This document shows, in pieces, positions 46,051 to 57,510 of a stretch of DNA of 64,000 nt. The notes under the pieces are model-generated. The model was not told where the DNA came from. It made no database searches and saw nothing but the letters and a program-made list of their open reading frames with translations. Source of the stretch: Deroplatys truncata. Its lineage: Eukaryota > Arthropoda > Insecta > Mantodea > Mantidae. Position 1 is the stretch's first letter; every line of letters starts with the position of its first letter. The position numbers were made by a program, and so were the translations under genes. Location: contig CM060975.1 of the NCBI GenBank assembly GCA_030765065.1, positions 104,242,094 through 104,306,093 on the forward strand. Reading direction: 5' to 3'.

Positions 46051-46244
46051 TATAAATCATTAAGCTACGAGAAAAGAAAGAAGAAGAAAAAAAGGACAAG
46101 GGTACATAAAGTTAACATTCCAGGAGAGAGCAGTCTGCTGCGCATGAAGGTCAAGAAGGTGGGGAGCTGCGATGATAAGGTCTGAGATAGCAAGACCACA
46201 GCAGTTGTCTAGCAGGTTAGCAGTGAACATCTTCTCTACCTCAG
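46051..46244 (+). other. Candidate host promoter and first exon
   Basis: TATAAAT (46051-46057) would set a start near 46081-46085. The segment then runs, without any repeat I know, to a consensus splice donor CAG|GTGAGT (junction 46244/46245). Two ATGs occur: a 13-codon frame at 46145, and a frame from 46172 (MIRSEIARPQQLSSRLAVNI) open across the donor. I do not recognise the protein, and the exon could be untranslated. A possible acceptor (ttttttgcag, ending 46796) would add only a few codons before a stop. It is the only stretch here that looks like host-gene architecture, but it is unproven. Confidence 0.3.
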
Positions 46245-46510
46245 GTGAGTGTGTACAACATTCGCACTTTTTTGTTCAGCATCATTTCTGTTTAATTTTC
46301 GTCCTTCGCAACTCGCCATGCAAGTTTGCCTGCTGCTCTCAACAAGAGCGGAAAAACACGGTGATAAGCCAGTATAACCCAAGTTCTATCCCGAAAACTT
46401 TCAACACTGCAAATACTTTTTTGTTCCCGGCAGTTTCAAGATTTACCTAAAACTACCATGTGAATATAGTCCCCGCAAGTGCTTTTACATTAACAATCTA
46501 GAACATTTCA

Positions 46511-46625
46511 CCAAAAATACAACAGTATATTATCCAACTGGTAGTAATTAAGACGCGAGTATGTTTATGTTTCATACGAGTGTCTTAATTACCATTATGG
46601 TCAAGTTGTATACGACTGTTTTTGG
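46511..46625. repeat. Imperfect hairpin
   Basis: The arms 46511-46563 and 46573-46625 share inverted CCAAAAA ends and an inner GTAATTAAGAC/GTCTTAATTAC block, with mismatches and bulges between. The loop is ~9 nt. It is weaker than the hairpin at 2429. Confidence 0.5.
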
Positions 46626-46796
46626 CTGACCACACTATAATTTCAAAACTGTTGAGTTTTTGCTAAAAGATCTTACCTTGTCAATTGTGTGTAATTAAAT
46701 GCTGATCGCATGACAGCAGAACCTTGAGCGTGTTTGCGAGTAGTGCAAGATGGCAGCACTGTTGAGTCCACGCCGTATTTATTGAATTTTTTGCAG

Positions 46797-47203
46797 GCAA
46801 CGTGAAAGCAACACATATTGAAGCAAAGGAAATGGACTGAATTTATTAGAATGTTATAATTAGAATGAACAGGATTTATTTTATTTTAAATACACATGTT
46901 TCATTGTTTATCTGGGTAATGTATCCCAGTGAACTACTGCAGTGAAGGCGTTAAATGTTATGGGCGATAGGGGAGCTGCGCGCGCCGCCGAGTAACATCA
47001 TAATGAGTGGCATAAGTACTATGGATGGCATAACTGTTCAGTTACGTCATAGGTAATCAGCGTATTATGGTGTGGTCGACCAAAAATATGCATAACAAAT
47101 ACCAGACAAACGATGAATCTACACAGACCAACACTACTTGACTTATTTCGAAACAAGTGCTCACTATCAATGCCCTCACTATCAATGTTACTTAGTGATT
47201 AAA
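46797..47203. other. Unassigned DNA
   Basis: No supported feature. A GC-rich patch (ctgcgcgcgccgccg) lies at ~46976-46990. Just upstream, outside this span at ~46747, is a YY1-like AAGATGGCAGC. Confidence 0.3.
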
Positions 47204-47868
47204 AAATATGTGATGGGTTACACTCACATGCCCTTCTCTACCCACTGTTCTACCAACTATTCTTACAAAACCTTATTCTGCTGCCTGTTTCATGTTAATC
47301 GAGACAAACGTTTGCAGAAGTGGTTTTATCACATATTTCGTTGTAGATACAAGGGGATATACTAGACTTAAGCGTAGTCAAATCTTTTAAAAGCTGGTCG
47401 GTATGAGATTCCCTTCCCTTTGCAGAGCGAGAAAAAAACGTATAGCGACTTCTCACATGAAAAAAGCGAAGTACTTGAAATTCAAACTTATAGTAAACAA
47501 TATCTCTGAAATGGTTAATGCCACAAAACTTTTATTCAACATAAATTGTGTGTTTTAACAAGATTTACATTTGTTGTGGCAAGTCTTTGCTCATCTCGTA
47601 CGGTTTACAGGTTAGTCATTCAGAACGAAGTAGCAGTTTCCAGGCTATTCCTAGAAAATTATACATTTTGTTTGCCAGATAAATATCTGACACCTACAGT
47701 ATTTTAATCAAAATCGCTGGAACCATTTTTGAGAAAATTGAAAATTTTGAAAAATCTTCCATGTTAAGAGTACTTTGGGGCGGGGGGTTTTCTTGAAAAT
47801 CTTGATGTCGCTCTTTGGAAGATGCTAAACCTAAATATACGAGTAAGTTTGGTATTTATCACACTTCG
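47204..47868 (+). repeat. R1 repeat, plus copy joined tail to tail
   Basis: It starts at the 5' terminal phrase ('gtgatgggttacactcacat', ~47210) and stops before the CA-rich stretch. There the minus-strand copy begins, so its last ~130 bp are missing. Confidence 0.7.
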
Positions 47869-47870
47869 TT

Positions 47871-48668
47871 TTTACTTTCTCTACTACGTATAGTAATTAG
47901 GGAGAGTATTGCCGTCCACCCAAAAATTCGATACAGAGATTTCACCGCAAATACATGTTTTGAGCCCCCTGAATCCAAAAAAGCACTTTTAGGAAAAGGT
48001 CGGTGTGTGTCTATGTGGATGTGTGCCTGTGAATAGCATAACTCAAAATCGAAAAGTCGGATAAATACCAAACTTGGTATTTAGGTTCAGTATCTTACAA
48101 TGCTGCGACACGAAGATTTTCAAGAAAATCTCCACCCAAGACTACCCTTTACATGGAACGTTTTTCTAAATCTTTGATTTCCTCAAAAATGGCTCTGACA
48201 ATTTTGATTGAAATATATTTAAGATATTTTAATGAGAAATGAAGTGTATATATTGAATTTTCTGGGAATGCCCCCAAAAGTCTTCTTCATATCTAATGGC
48301 TTTTGCATAACTGGTAAACGGCAAAACACAAAATGTTTCTATACAGAAAATGTAGATCTCTTAAAACACACAATTTATGCCATATACATTTTTTCCGAGA
48401 TATTCTTTGTTATTTGCTTGAATTTTCCAATACTCATACTATTTCTACAATGGGAATTCGCTATTTTTGGGGGGGAGGAATCCCTGGACATGCAAAGAAA
48501 ATGGAATGCTCCACATAGCAACCAGCCTATCTTGCACCTACAAGAAAATTAGCAATAAAGTAGTTTCTGCAAATGCTTATCTCGATTAATATGAAGTAGA
48601 CGTAGAAAAAGCGTTTCTAAAAATAGTTTATACAAGGGTAGAGAAAGTCACGTGAGTAACATCAAATT
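47871..48668 (-). repeat. R1 repeat, full minus copy
   Basis: It opens 'actttctctactacgtatag' (47874) and ends 'gaaagtcacgtgagtaacat' (~48645-48663). With 47204-47868 it makes a ~1.46-kb imperfect palindrome. Confidence 0.8.
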
Positions 48669-48671
48669 TTT

Positions 48672-48795
48672 TTATTATGCTGTTCACACACGCAGGTGCG
48701 CGGTTTGGTTTAAGAAGGCCTAGAAACATATAGCTCCGGTGAAAAATCGATATCGAATTTTTGGGTGAAATGCAACTGGTAGGGAAAGTAATTAA
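48672..48795 (+). repeat. R1 repeat, 3' end fragment
   Basis: This piece has 'tatgctgttcacacacgcag', then 'aaaaatcgatatcgaatttt', and the decayed end 'gtagggaaagta'. Confidence 0.6.
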
Positions 48796-48879
48796 TCGGC
48801 TTTTATATAATATTTGTCAACAAAACCTAGTATCTACTCTATACAAGAAGGTATAGGTGTACCACCTGGAATAAGTGAT

Positions 48880-49270
48880 TTCAGGTTCACTGAGACAAAG
48901 TATTTCAAGTACAGCACTATTCTTTAAATCTGGTTAACCCATGTCTGTAAATGGGTTTTGTTTAACTAGATCAAATTCTGCATTAGTATAACAGAACCTT
49001 AAAATTCGTTGAACCCTTGACTGTAAAAAGCGAGTACTTAACGAGACTATATATTTCCTATGCTAATTGCGGTATTCTCTCTGACATAATATTTCAAATA
49101 CTGCACTGATGTAATGCATTATAAACTTAAAATTAGTTGACCCATATTTTTAGTATTAAGTAAGTATTTAACAGTATTTAACAAAAGCGTGTATTTCTTA
49201 TAATATTTGTTAGATTTTCATTGACAAAGCATATAAAATATTGAACTATTGTAATGAATCTTAGTGTTAT
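48880..49270. repeat. Degenerate tandem repeat
   Basis: The phrase gacaaagtatttcaagtac recurs in diverged form at ~48892, ~49082 and ~49223. A second phrase (aaccttaaaattcgttgaac) recurs at ~48998 and ~49125. It is an old tandem array with a period of roughly 140-190 bp. Confidence 0.4.
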
Positions 49271-49589
49271 GTAAATAGCTGTGCTATGTAATCATATGAA
49301 ATCGTATTGGTTTTATATGTATGTAGTTATGTAACATTGGCTGACTTGTTCTACGTTCCAAGTACTTCTGTACATGAACCCGCCATCTATATGATTGTCT
49401 ACCTGAAGGAAGAAAATCTTAGAATTTCCTCTTTGTTCTGTTCTTAAATACAAATCGCTTGATTTGTATATAATACTGTTAAAACCCTCATTCGAGTTTA
49501 TTGCATGTACTGCCCAAACCTTCCAAAACAGATAAAATGATGCTGCCCATATACAGTTTTGAATTTCCGTTGCTGTTAAGGGCAGATGC

Positions 49590-49880
49590 ACCGAACGGGA
49601 TGGTTCTGATGGTAACGTCTGTGGCCCTCGGTCCCAGGGTCCCGGATTGGTCCCCCGGGACCGACCAATCTGATCGAAGGTTCTTTCGCGGTTTTCCTCG
49701 AATGGCTTAATTTGATCCGCAACTTCTCCTATCATTCTTTTCATCGCTATATTTATTTCCTTCTTCACTACCATACCAGGCATTGGGCTGATCACCCATT
49801 CTGGATATGCTAAGATCCAGAGTTTGCTTGCTCCTCGACAGGTACTGACCCAAGGCATTGGCGTATAAGTCATACAAAAA
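49590..49880 (+). mobile_element. SINE, group C
   Basis: The head CCGAACGGGATGGTTCTGATGG is followed by 'ttcgcggttttcct' and by a 3' body (gcattgggctgatcacc, tgctcctcgacaggtactga) shared with 58506-58856. Long minus-strand frames across it are incidental. Confidence 0.75.
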
Positions 49881-50489
49881 GAAGGGTAATCTGGAAAAGA
49901 AGTTAAGAGTAGATATTACTGAAATGGTCAAAAAATGTTTTTAAATACGTTTAAGTTGATGAAACGAGATGACCACATGTATACATACATCATATTTATC
50001 CATTTCATAGAACAACAAGAAAACCACAATAAGCATAGAAAAATCTGATTTGAACACTCGTAGCACTTATCTTCCAATGACAACTCCCCATATATGCGTT
50101 GCATATTATAGTCTTCATATTAAAAGTTATTCTTCCATTCAGTTAAGTTATTCACAATAGATTTTTGTTTAGGAATCATTTCAAAACAAGCCATAAGTGC
50201 TTAGTAATATAAACAGCATTCAAATCTTTAGCCATGGTAACGGGATTGCACTCTTGCGATGGAGGGAGAAAAGGTAGAATCGCAAACCTTCAAGCAAGTC
50301 CATCAGATAATGCGTGTAAACATGCAACACACAATATTTCGAAAATCACTAAGCATACAAAATAAACTGAACATACAATTATCCATTTTGATGAGCGCTT
50401 GTTTTGTTAATCTCCTAAGATTTTCAAATTATACAAAAAAATTCAAAATTCGGTCTGAGTAAAGAGGACCTCACAGGTTATTCACGGGA
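49881..50489. other. Unassigned AT-rich DNA
   Basis: I see no supported feature in this stretch. Confidence 0.3.
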
Positions 50490-50660
50490 AATTAAAGACA
50501 TGCATTTTATTAGTTGTGCCAATATCTTAAACATATAGCATTTTAATCAAAACGTTAGAGCCAGTTTTTAGAAAATGAAAAATAACCAATTGTTTCCATG
50601 CAAGCGGCGGTTTTGGATGCGGGAAAGCTAGAGAAGGCCAGATGAATGTAACTATCATGT
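50490..50660. repeat. R1 mosaic fragment
   Basis: A plus-oriented middle piece ('ttttaatcaaaacgttagag', ~50532) joins a minus-oriented terminal piece ('gagaaggccagatgaatgta', ~50631). This implies rearrangement. Confidence 0.4.
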
Positions 50661-51125
50661 TTTTAATGCAATAATTTTAAATGTTAAACATGTCCACTGC
50701 AAGCATACAACATGTGTCTACAGCGGTATCAGTATTTATTAATTCAGATAGGTACATCACAATTTCTGTTCGTTAAGACTTAATCACGCAGTAAAAGCAT
50801 CTTACTTTTCTGACATTTAAGAAGGCAATGCCGAAGCATAAACGTCCGTCTCCAGGAACTCGATCTGTATGAAAATTACTTTTGGAAAAACCATAATTAT
50901 AGACAAGGGCAACAGGATCTTCTACTACTAACTGAGTGAGTAGGATTTAAGAAAATGTATAATAACTGGCATGATGTTTTACATGGTATTCCCAAAACCC
51001 CGTCCCCTTCTTAAAGTTGTATCTCGTAGTTGTGCACAGCGCGTCCGTAAGTTTGGTTGCATCTTACAGGGGTTTGTGGGCTGGTACATATTTTAGTCGA
51101 GAGTTGTGGCCCTGTACATACATGT
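50661..51125. other. Unassigned DNA
   Basis: I see no supported feature in this stretch. Confidence 0.3.
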
Positions 51126-51140
51126 ATATGTAAAGTACAA

Positions 51141-51649
51141 AGAATGTGCAACGTCTACCAGGGCAAGCACCGTAGCACAAGCCCCCCCCCCCCGAAGACC
51201 CAAGGCCGGCGCCATCCGAGTGGCTCTCCAAACCGTGGCCTCCCATGAGGCCAGTACTTGACAATTAAAAATGGTTCCCCATTTGCGCGAGGATGGAAGT
51301 GGATACGCCACTTGCGAGTAATCCCGAAAGGGCGACTACCGAAAACCTCGGTAGGGCCGACAGCAATCTAGCATGCTGTCTACCAGCTATCCACGGCGGT
51401 ATCGGAGGACATTGAGGCGTCTCACAACGCCGCCTGTACGGAAACCCGCACAGACGTACCCAATCTCCCACGGATCTCGGGAATCACTGCCCCGCCGAGT
51501 CCAACCCATTCCAAACGACATCCCTTCGGGTGGGGCTCGGACGTTTGGCCCGGCGTACTTCTTATAATGTCAGAATACCACGAGTCCTCAGGGTACACAG
51601 CCCGCAACACTGCAGCTGAAGGGGTCGGATCGCCTCCCCCTTTACGGGA
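51141..51649. mobile_element. GC-rich 509-bp insertion of unknown type
   Basis: It is bounded by a 15-bp direct repeat with one mismatch: atatgtaaagtacaa (51126-51140) and atatgtaaagttcaa (51650-51664). That length fits LINE-driven retroposition. Inside are a C12-13 run (51182-51193), no recognisable A/B boxes and no protein. A diverged relative of its 51480-51580 part lies at ~62240-62330. Frames on both strands are open by composition only. It could be a GC-rich SINE or a retroposed RNA. Confidence 0.6.
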
Positions 51650-51664
51650 ATATGTAAAGTTCAA

Positions 51665-52384
51665 TGTTATATAAAACTTTGCAGATGGAAACGGGATTGC
51701 CACTAGGTAGGCACACACATTTAAAACCCGCCGCTAACCACTCGTACACACAGTACAGCTGCGCATATGTTGTAGGTACCTAAGAGATGATCTTTGGGTG
51801 TCAATTCATGGTGTACTGGACGTATTATTATACTTTAGTATAGTAGGGATTTTATATTAGTAATATATTGTAAACATCACAATGATATACGAAATATATA
51901 ATTAATAACATACACTGTGTCAATGAGATAGATGTAACAACCAAATATAAATGTAATTACACCAAATACACTTACCAGGCATGCCACGACAGTTTCAGCA
52001 ATACCAGAACGACAAGTTTTAATTAGTTTAATTACTGGTAAATAACTGAAAAAGAAGCAAGAAATACTACACAATGCAATGATGAAACAGTATAGATACT
52101 TTATCATCCCTGGTGTTGTCTTTTGGGTTGTCTATTCAACTTAAGTGGACAGCGATTCCGAAACACTTCATATGTTGTAAGTTAAAGTGAAAATTACAAA
52201 TTGCCTTCGTATATTGGACTGCAAAAGCTACGAGTCGAATGCAGGACTTCTCTTCTCTCTTCTTGGGATTATCGAATACACAACTTCATTTCTCTCGCTC
52301 TATTGGTCGCCGACGCTCGCACACAGCACTATATATTACATCAACAACCTGGTAAATGGACAAAAGGCGATATCCCCTTCATAT
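51665..52384. other. Unassigned DNA
   Basis: I see no supported feature in this stretch. Confidence 0.3.
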
Positions 52385-53260
52385 AATAGAAGTAATTAAA
52401 AGATTATACAGACACACACAAATTATTATAAATACAGGCATATCAAAAACAGAAGAAATAAAAATGAATAGAGGAGTAAGGCAGGGATGTAGGCTTTCTC
52501 CCATGCTATATATACGTGGATGATCTGAATAATATTTGGAAAAGTGAGTGAAGGAAAACAACTGAATAGAAATAAAAAATTAAATGTCATGCTCTACGCT
52601 GATAGTGTAGCAATAATACAGGACAATGTAGAGAGCCTCCAAAGTCCTGTGTATAAAATTTATTTATTGGGAAAGGAATATAATTTAAACATATACACAA
52701 AGAAAACAAAAATTACGGCACATCGAGGAAAGAATCCGGTAAGGTCAAAAAAGGTATTCAAAATAAATGCTTAACAGCTCTCGAATTTCAACTACTTGGG
52801 CTGTGAAGTAAGCTCTGATTTAAACAAGGATTTACAATACAAAATAAATAATTTTCAGCAGATATGTGAAACCACAGTAAGAACGTTGAATAATAAAACA
52901 AGGAAAGAAGCCAAATTGAAATTTTATAAAATCATGGCAGTTCCAGTGCTCATGCATGGAAGTGAGTCGTGGATATTGTAGGAAAGAGACAAAAGTAAAA
53001 TACAGGCAGCAGAAATGAGGGTTTTAAGAAGAGTTAAAGAATGCACCAAACGAGATTTAATAAGAAATGAAAGAATTCGAGAGGAATTAGCATATTTAAA
53101 TTACAAGATAAAGTAGAGAAAAATAAACAGAATTGGAAATAACTATGAATAGAATAAGTGAAGAAAGAATATCAGTATTAATAAGAGTATACAGTTCTCG
53201 TGAAAGAAGAGAAATAGGGCGTCCCAGAAGATAGAACAGGCAGAAATGCCCAATCCCTGA
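52385..53260 (+). pseudogene. LINE reverse transcriptase, C-terminal part
   Basis: Frames in series carry NRGVRQGCRLSPMLYIY, then VMLYADSVAIIQD, where the RT Asp-Asp pair (usually YADD) reads Ala-Asp-Ser. Next are FNYLGCEVSS and TRKEAKLKFYKIMAVPVLMH. The last block is GSESWIL, stop, ERDKSKIQAAEM, corresponding to the minus-strand fragment at 3314-3616. Stops and frameshifts at ~52770, 52979 and 53115 inactivate it. The 5' half is missing, as usual for LINE copies. Confidence 0.8.
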
Positions 53261-54834
53261 AGTGAATAAGGAGAAGATCGTACGCGGCGAGTACACTTCT
53301 CTTTGCACCCCAAGAGGTTTTGAGAAAACTATTACGCCGCTGATGGCAGGTCAGTTCTCGCAGCTTCACTATTCTTCTCGATTAATCCTCCAGATGCTTC
53401 TGGAGCGCCTCTACTCTCTCCTACCAATATTAAGCCGACCAGTGCCGAATGACACGTCCGATATCCATGAAACGGGAGGCCAGTCTTATATTTAAATAAC
53501 CTCGGTGATTCGACAAAATAATTAATACTAATGATTCGAAAAAATATAAGCAATCGGCAATTTGCAAGATTTAAAATTAAAGAGAAATTAACAGATAGAA
53601 GCGATTTAATAAGAAGATTACAGCTTTCCAAATTATGTTAAGTGAACTTTAACAATATGCAACAGTGGCAATAAATGCCATGGAAGGTGAAATTACAATC
53701 AGAACTCGCCGCGCACACACCTGCTCCATTACACTCCCTAGCGTGTTACACGCATTCGAAAACAATTGCTTTCAAATTAGAATTACGTGACCTAACCTAC
53801 AATAAATATAAGAACGTTAACTACTGCTCATAACAATATTTAAAATTAACATAAACAAGCCCTTCGCTAATCAGGAGCAGCGAACTGAATTACTCCAGAG
53901 TCACATGAACGAGTAAATATGTACGTGAAGAACCACCAAATTGCAGAAAGCTGCCATGTTTCAAGATCATTGATAAAACTGGAGAGTTGCCTGCAGGCAC
54001 TAAGCAATACTGTGCTTGGTGCCTTGACATATTTTTCAATCAAAATAACTTTAGCTTTTAAGATGCAGAAACTTGTTTTTAAGACTTGCTTTAAAGTTAG
54101 GTCTACATCAAAATCTGTCTTATAGAGTAGATGTAACTGATGTATACATTTGTAAGCAGACTCTAGGTGCAGTAAAGAATTTTAAAATTAAAGAAAAAAG
54201 ATCCTACATTTATTGACGTTCTTGTGTGCAACATTCATGTGATGAACTCGAGTGTTCAAAGACATAGGCTAAAAATTAGCAGAATTTTTTAATTTTGGCG
54301 TCTTTCGTGATGTAAAACACTTTGGGAACTGTTTAGATTTATTTGACATTTTTATACTACTTCAATCCAATTATGCTTTCAAGAAGACGGTAACGTGACC
54401 CTATCTCTATATCTAATATGGTAAATTTTATCTACTTCTAACACATCTATTAAGAATTTAAATTTCCACCAGAAGCCAGTGTTACACTATTCTACAAACT
54501 ACACATACAAAAGTTTGATTTTCTCCACTTCCTGTAATCATGATAAATATTTGCAGAAACTGTTTCAATACACATTTTGTTCTACCTAGAGAATAGAGAA
54601 GGCTGAAGAGACAGAGACTTCGTTTAGACCGTATTACGTATTCTTGCCCTGCACTGCGATGTTTCTAGCCGGCTCTGTTCCCCTTCACTTTCCCTCCTCT
54701 CCGTGTACTGACTAATCAGTCTCTGCTGTACAGAGGCTGACACGTTGTGAGACCACGCGTTTCAGTGTCACAGTGCGTTAGTGTTGTTATAATGTCAAAA
54801 GTCCGTATAATTTAGCATACGGAATCTTAATGTA
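53261..54834. other. Unassigned DNA
   Basis: No gene is recognised in 1.6 kb. A GC-richer patch at 53270-53490 has open frames without motifs. Confidence 0.3.
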
Positions 54835-55380
54835 TGATTCGTATGTGACAATAAACTCTTATAGAGAAGTGAGCGGCGATATATAGTCAGATTCCCTGCT
54901 GTCGTGCGCCTCACAGAGAAACGGTTTGTAATCTTGTAAATAGATTTAGGGAAATGGGATCTATTCTTGATAAGAAACTGAAAGCAAATAGCCGTATATT
55001 TACTCAGGAAAAACTTGATGATATCGGAGAAAAGTTAGAGCGAATTCCAAAGAAATCTCTGAGAGAGCTTGCACAGGAACCAGGAATTTCGCAAACCTCG
55101 GCTTGGAATGCCACTAAACGTTTAAAATTAAAATCCTATAAGACAACATCTGTAATTAAAGAACTGCAATCACACGATAATGTGAGTGGAGTTGATTTCT
55201 GCAATTGGATGTTGTATGATATTAATGGTCACTCTATTGACCTGTGTTTAATTTTTCATCGTTTTAATTACATTCTGATGAAGAATTTATGAGTGTTAAT
55301 GCAAATGTTCTTAAAAACGTAAGAGATGTGTGATGACACAAGAACATCAGTTCCTATGACTATGGTATGATGTTATTGTA
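54835..55380 (+). pseudogene. Mariner-type transposase, N-terminal half
   Basis: The clearest stretch (54954-55260) reads FTQEKLDDIGEKLERIPKKS, then LRELAQEPGISQTSAWNATK, the paired helix-turn-helix DNA-binding region of a transposase. RLKLKSYKTT, LQSHD and FCNWMLYDI follow. The first catalytic block seems to fall in another frame (HSDEEF, ~55272). The rest fades by ~55380 and no second or third Asp block is visible. Confidence 0.7.
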
Positions 55381-55928
55381 GTTATAATTTGCATGAGAAA
55401 TCTGTGCGCTTGAATTTAAGGAGCTATGAATATTCTACTCCGCCGGCAAACAGCACACTTCCCTGTGCTAAATTTTCGTGAGCCGGCCACACGTCCAAAC
55501 GAAAACTCCGTAGCTTCTTAAAAAGCAACCTTGACATTATACAATTTCCGTATGAGCTCATGAGTAGAGGGGGGATTATCGCTTTGCATTTTAAAACCTA
55601 CTGATTATACTACTAAACAACACAAACAGCTTAAAAAGTATATTGAGGAAATGAAAACTTAAAAAAAAAGTTTAATGCAAATTTATTTTTCTGATTTAAT
55701 TTTGTGTACCTGTTATTCTAAGTTATATAAACCATATATGAATATAGAGAACCTCGCAGTCTACTGAAAACTAAGACTGACATTTTAATTATTAGTACAC
55801 AAAACATAATCAAATTCATTACAGCTATTTTTAAGAAAAGATACAGAAACGAAACGTTGAGGTGAAATATTGAAATATAATAATCAAAAATTTTTAGTCA
55901 TGCTGTTTACATAAATGCGTGCGTGCAC

Positions 55929-55947
55929 AGAGAGAGAGAGAGAGAGA
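55929..55947. repeat. (GA)n microsatellite
   Basis: About nine GA units lie next to a degenerate R1 copy. Confidence 0.9.
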
Positions 55948-55969
55948 AATTATGTTTCAACTAAAATAT

Positions 55970-56480
55970 TAACATTGATGCTTCCCTGGAAATACGCGTT
56001 TTGAGGTCCTCTCAATCCGAAATTGAGTTTTAGAAAAAAAATAGGAGTTTGCACACCTCTGTGTATTTGTGTATGTGCGTGTGTGTATATGCGCGCGCGT
56101 GCCAACCTTTAAGTCCACCAGCTTTCAAATATTTAATGCGAAGCTTTTCACGAAATTCCCCCAGCTCTTTAATAAGCGTTTTTCGATATTTTTTATTTTG
56201 TCAAAAATCATAATGGCGATTTTCATTCAAACATCAATATCTGAAATACTGGCATAATGAATCAAACGTATATCTTTAAATACCATGTAAAGTTCTTTTC
56301 ATTTTTCCTAATTTTGTATAATTTTTTTATAATTGTGAAACCATTAGATAGACAAAGTCCTGCTGCAGAAAAAATGCATATCTCAATTAAATAGTACTTT
56401 CCATTTGTCATTTTTTCATAGCGTTAACCGCTTTCGGAACATTTCATCTTGTATGCTTACATTTTTGTAACTTTGTGTTA
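55970..56480 (-). repeat. R1 repeat, degenerate minus copy
   Basis: Recognisable phrases are 'aaatacgcgttttgaggtcc' (~55990), 'ttttcattcaaacatcaata' (~56220) and 'gtgaaaccattagatagaca' (~56336). Confidence 0.45.
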
Positions 56481-56617
56481 TCTGAATAAACACGTTTGAA
56501 AATTTCGGATTTTATTCCCCCTGCACGGGCTCATTACTACCACTTAGGATATAAAATATGTGAATGTTATTTCCGCATCTCCGTTGTAACTAAGGCCATT
56601 TTACTGAACTTAAAATA

Positions 56618-57508
56618 CGAGGGCTGATCAATAAAGACTGAGACTAATTTTTTTCACAGATATTTATTATCCATTTCAATGTTGACATGGTCTTTTTCAA
56701 AGTAGTCCTCTCCTACTTGAATGCACTTTTTATAGCGTCTCTGCCAGTCCTCGAACACATGGTATAGGTCATTCTTTGTCAGGTCTTTGAGAATCGCCTC
56801 ACTTTTCTTCAGCACTGCCTCAGTGCTCTCAAATCGAATGCCCCGGAGGTTTGCCTTTAATGATGGGAATAAAAAGAAATCACAGGGGACAAGATTGGGG
56901 CTATAAGACAGATGCGGCACACAGGTAATGTTGAATTTAGCCAAAAATTCCTGGACATGATTTCCAACGTGAGACCGCACGTTGTTGTGATAAGTTCTGG
57001 ATGTTTCCTTGCAATGTGCTTCCTCGGTGTAGCCAATACTGACGTGTAGTACGCTGCTGTAACAGTGGTGTGAGTGGGAACAACAATCACAGCAGCTGTG
57101 TTGATGTTGACTTCAGTCATAGTAGAAGCCGAAGCACCAGGCCCACCTTGCTTAGCACAGAGGACTCGCTCTACTTTGAAGTCTTTGAACCACCTAAACA
57201 CTGTTGCACGAGGTAGTGCATCTTCACCGTATGCTTGCTTCAGCTTTTCCAAAGTTTCAGAGGCGTATGATTTAAACGAAAACAAAATTTTATTGCTCCT
57301 CTTGTATCACCTTCATTTTGTGGTATGCGAAATTCAACTAGGGTCAACAATATACAGCATTACTACCAACCTACCGATACGAGAGTGCTGCCGCCTATGG
57401 ACATTATACATGAAACCCCGCTCTTTTCAAATATTCATGGTAGAGACAGGAAACTCTCAAGAAAGCTACAGGAAAAAATCAATCTCAGTCTTTATTGATC
57501 AGCCCTCG
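56618..57508 (-). mobile_element. Internally deleted mariner, 891 bp
   Basis: Perfect 26-bp inverted repeats start CGAGGGCTGATCAATAAAGA at 56618 and end at 57508. TA flanks both sides (56616-56617, 57509-57510). The length is shorter than the ~1.2-1.3 kb usual for such elements, and the transposase lacks its middle. The intact ends suggest it could be moved in trans or transposed fairly recently. Confidence 0.9.
56654..57285 (-). pseudogene. Mariner transposase remnant lacking the first catalytic block
   Basis: The N-terminal part (from 57285) reads SETLEKLKQAYGEDALPRAT and VFRWFKDF, the helix-turn-helix of a mariner subgroup. After ~57120 the sequence skips to a region before the second Asp. 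There the expected DNAPSH reads NNVRSH, so that Asp is lost. In another frame (56654-56980) LAKFNITCVPHLSYSPNLVP keeps the third-Asp segment (CDFF), and the C-terminal YHVFEDWQRRYKKCIQ follows. Confidence 0.8.
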
Positions 57509-57510
57509 TA

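Noticed and set aside
46797..46840. Second coding exon spliced to 46244
   Set aside because: The acceptor looks fair, but the joined frame stops after about 14 codons and there is no independent support.
49313..49873. 186-codon minus-strand frame as a host gene
   Set aside because: More than half lies over a SINE, which recurs elsewhere in the window, and it has no recognisable domain.
51057..51720. Several overlapping frames in the GC-rich segment as genes
   Set aside because: Frames are open on both strands with low-complexity Pro/Arg content, as expected from GC composition.
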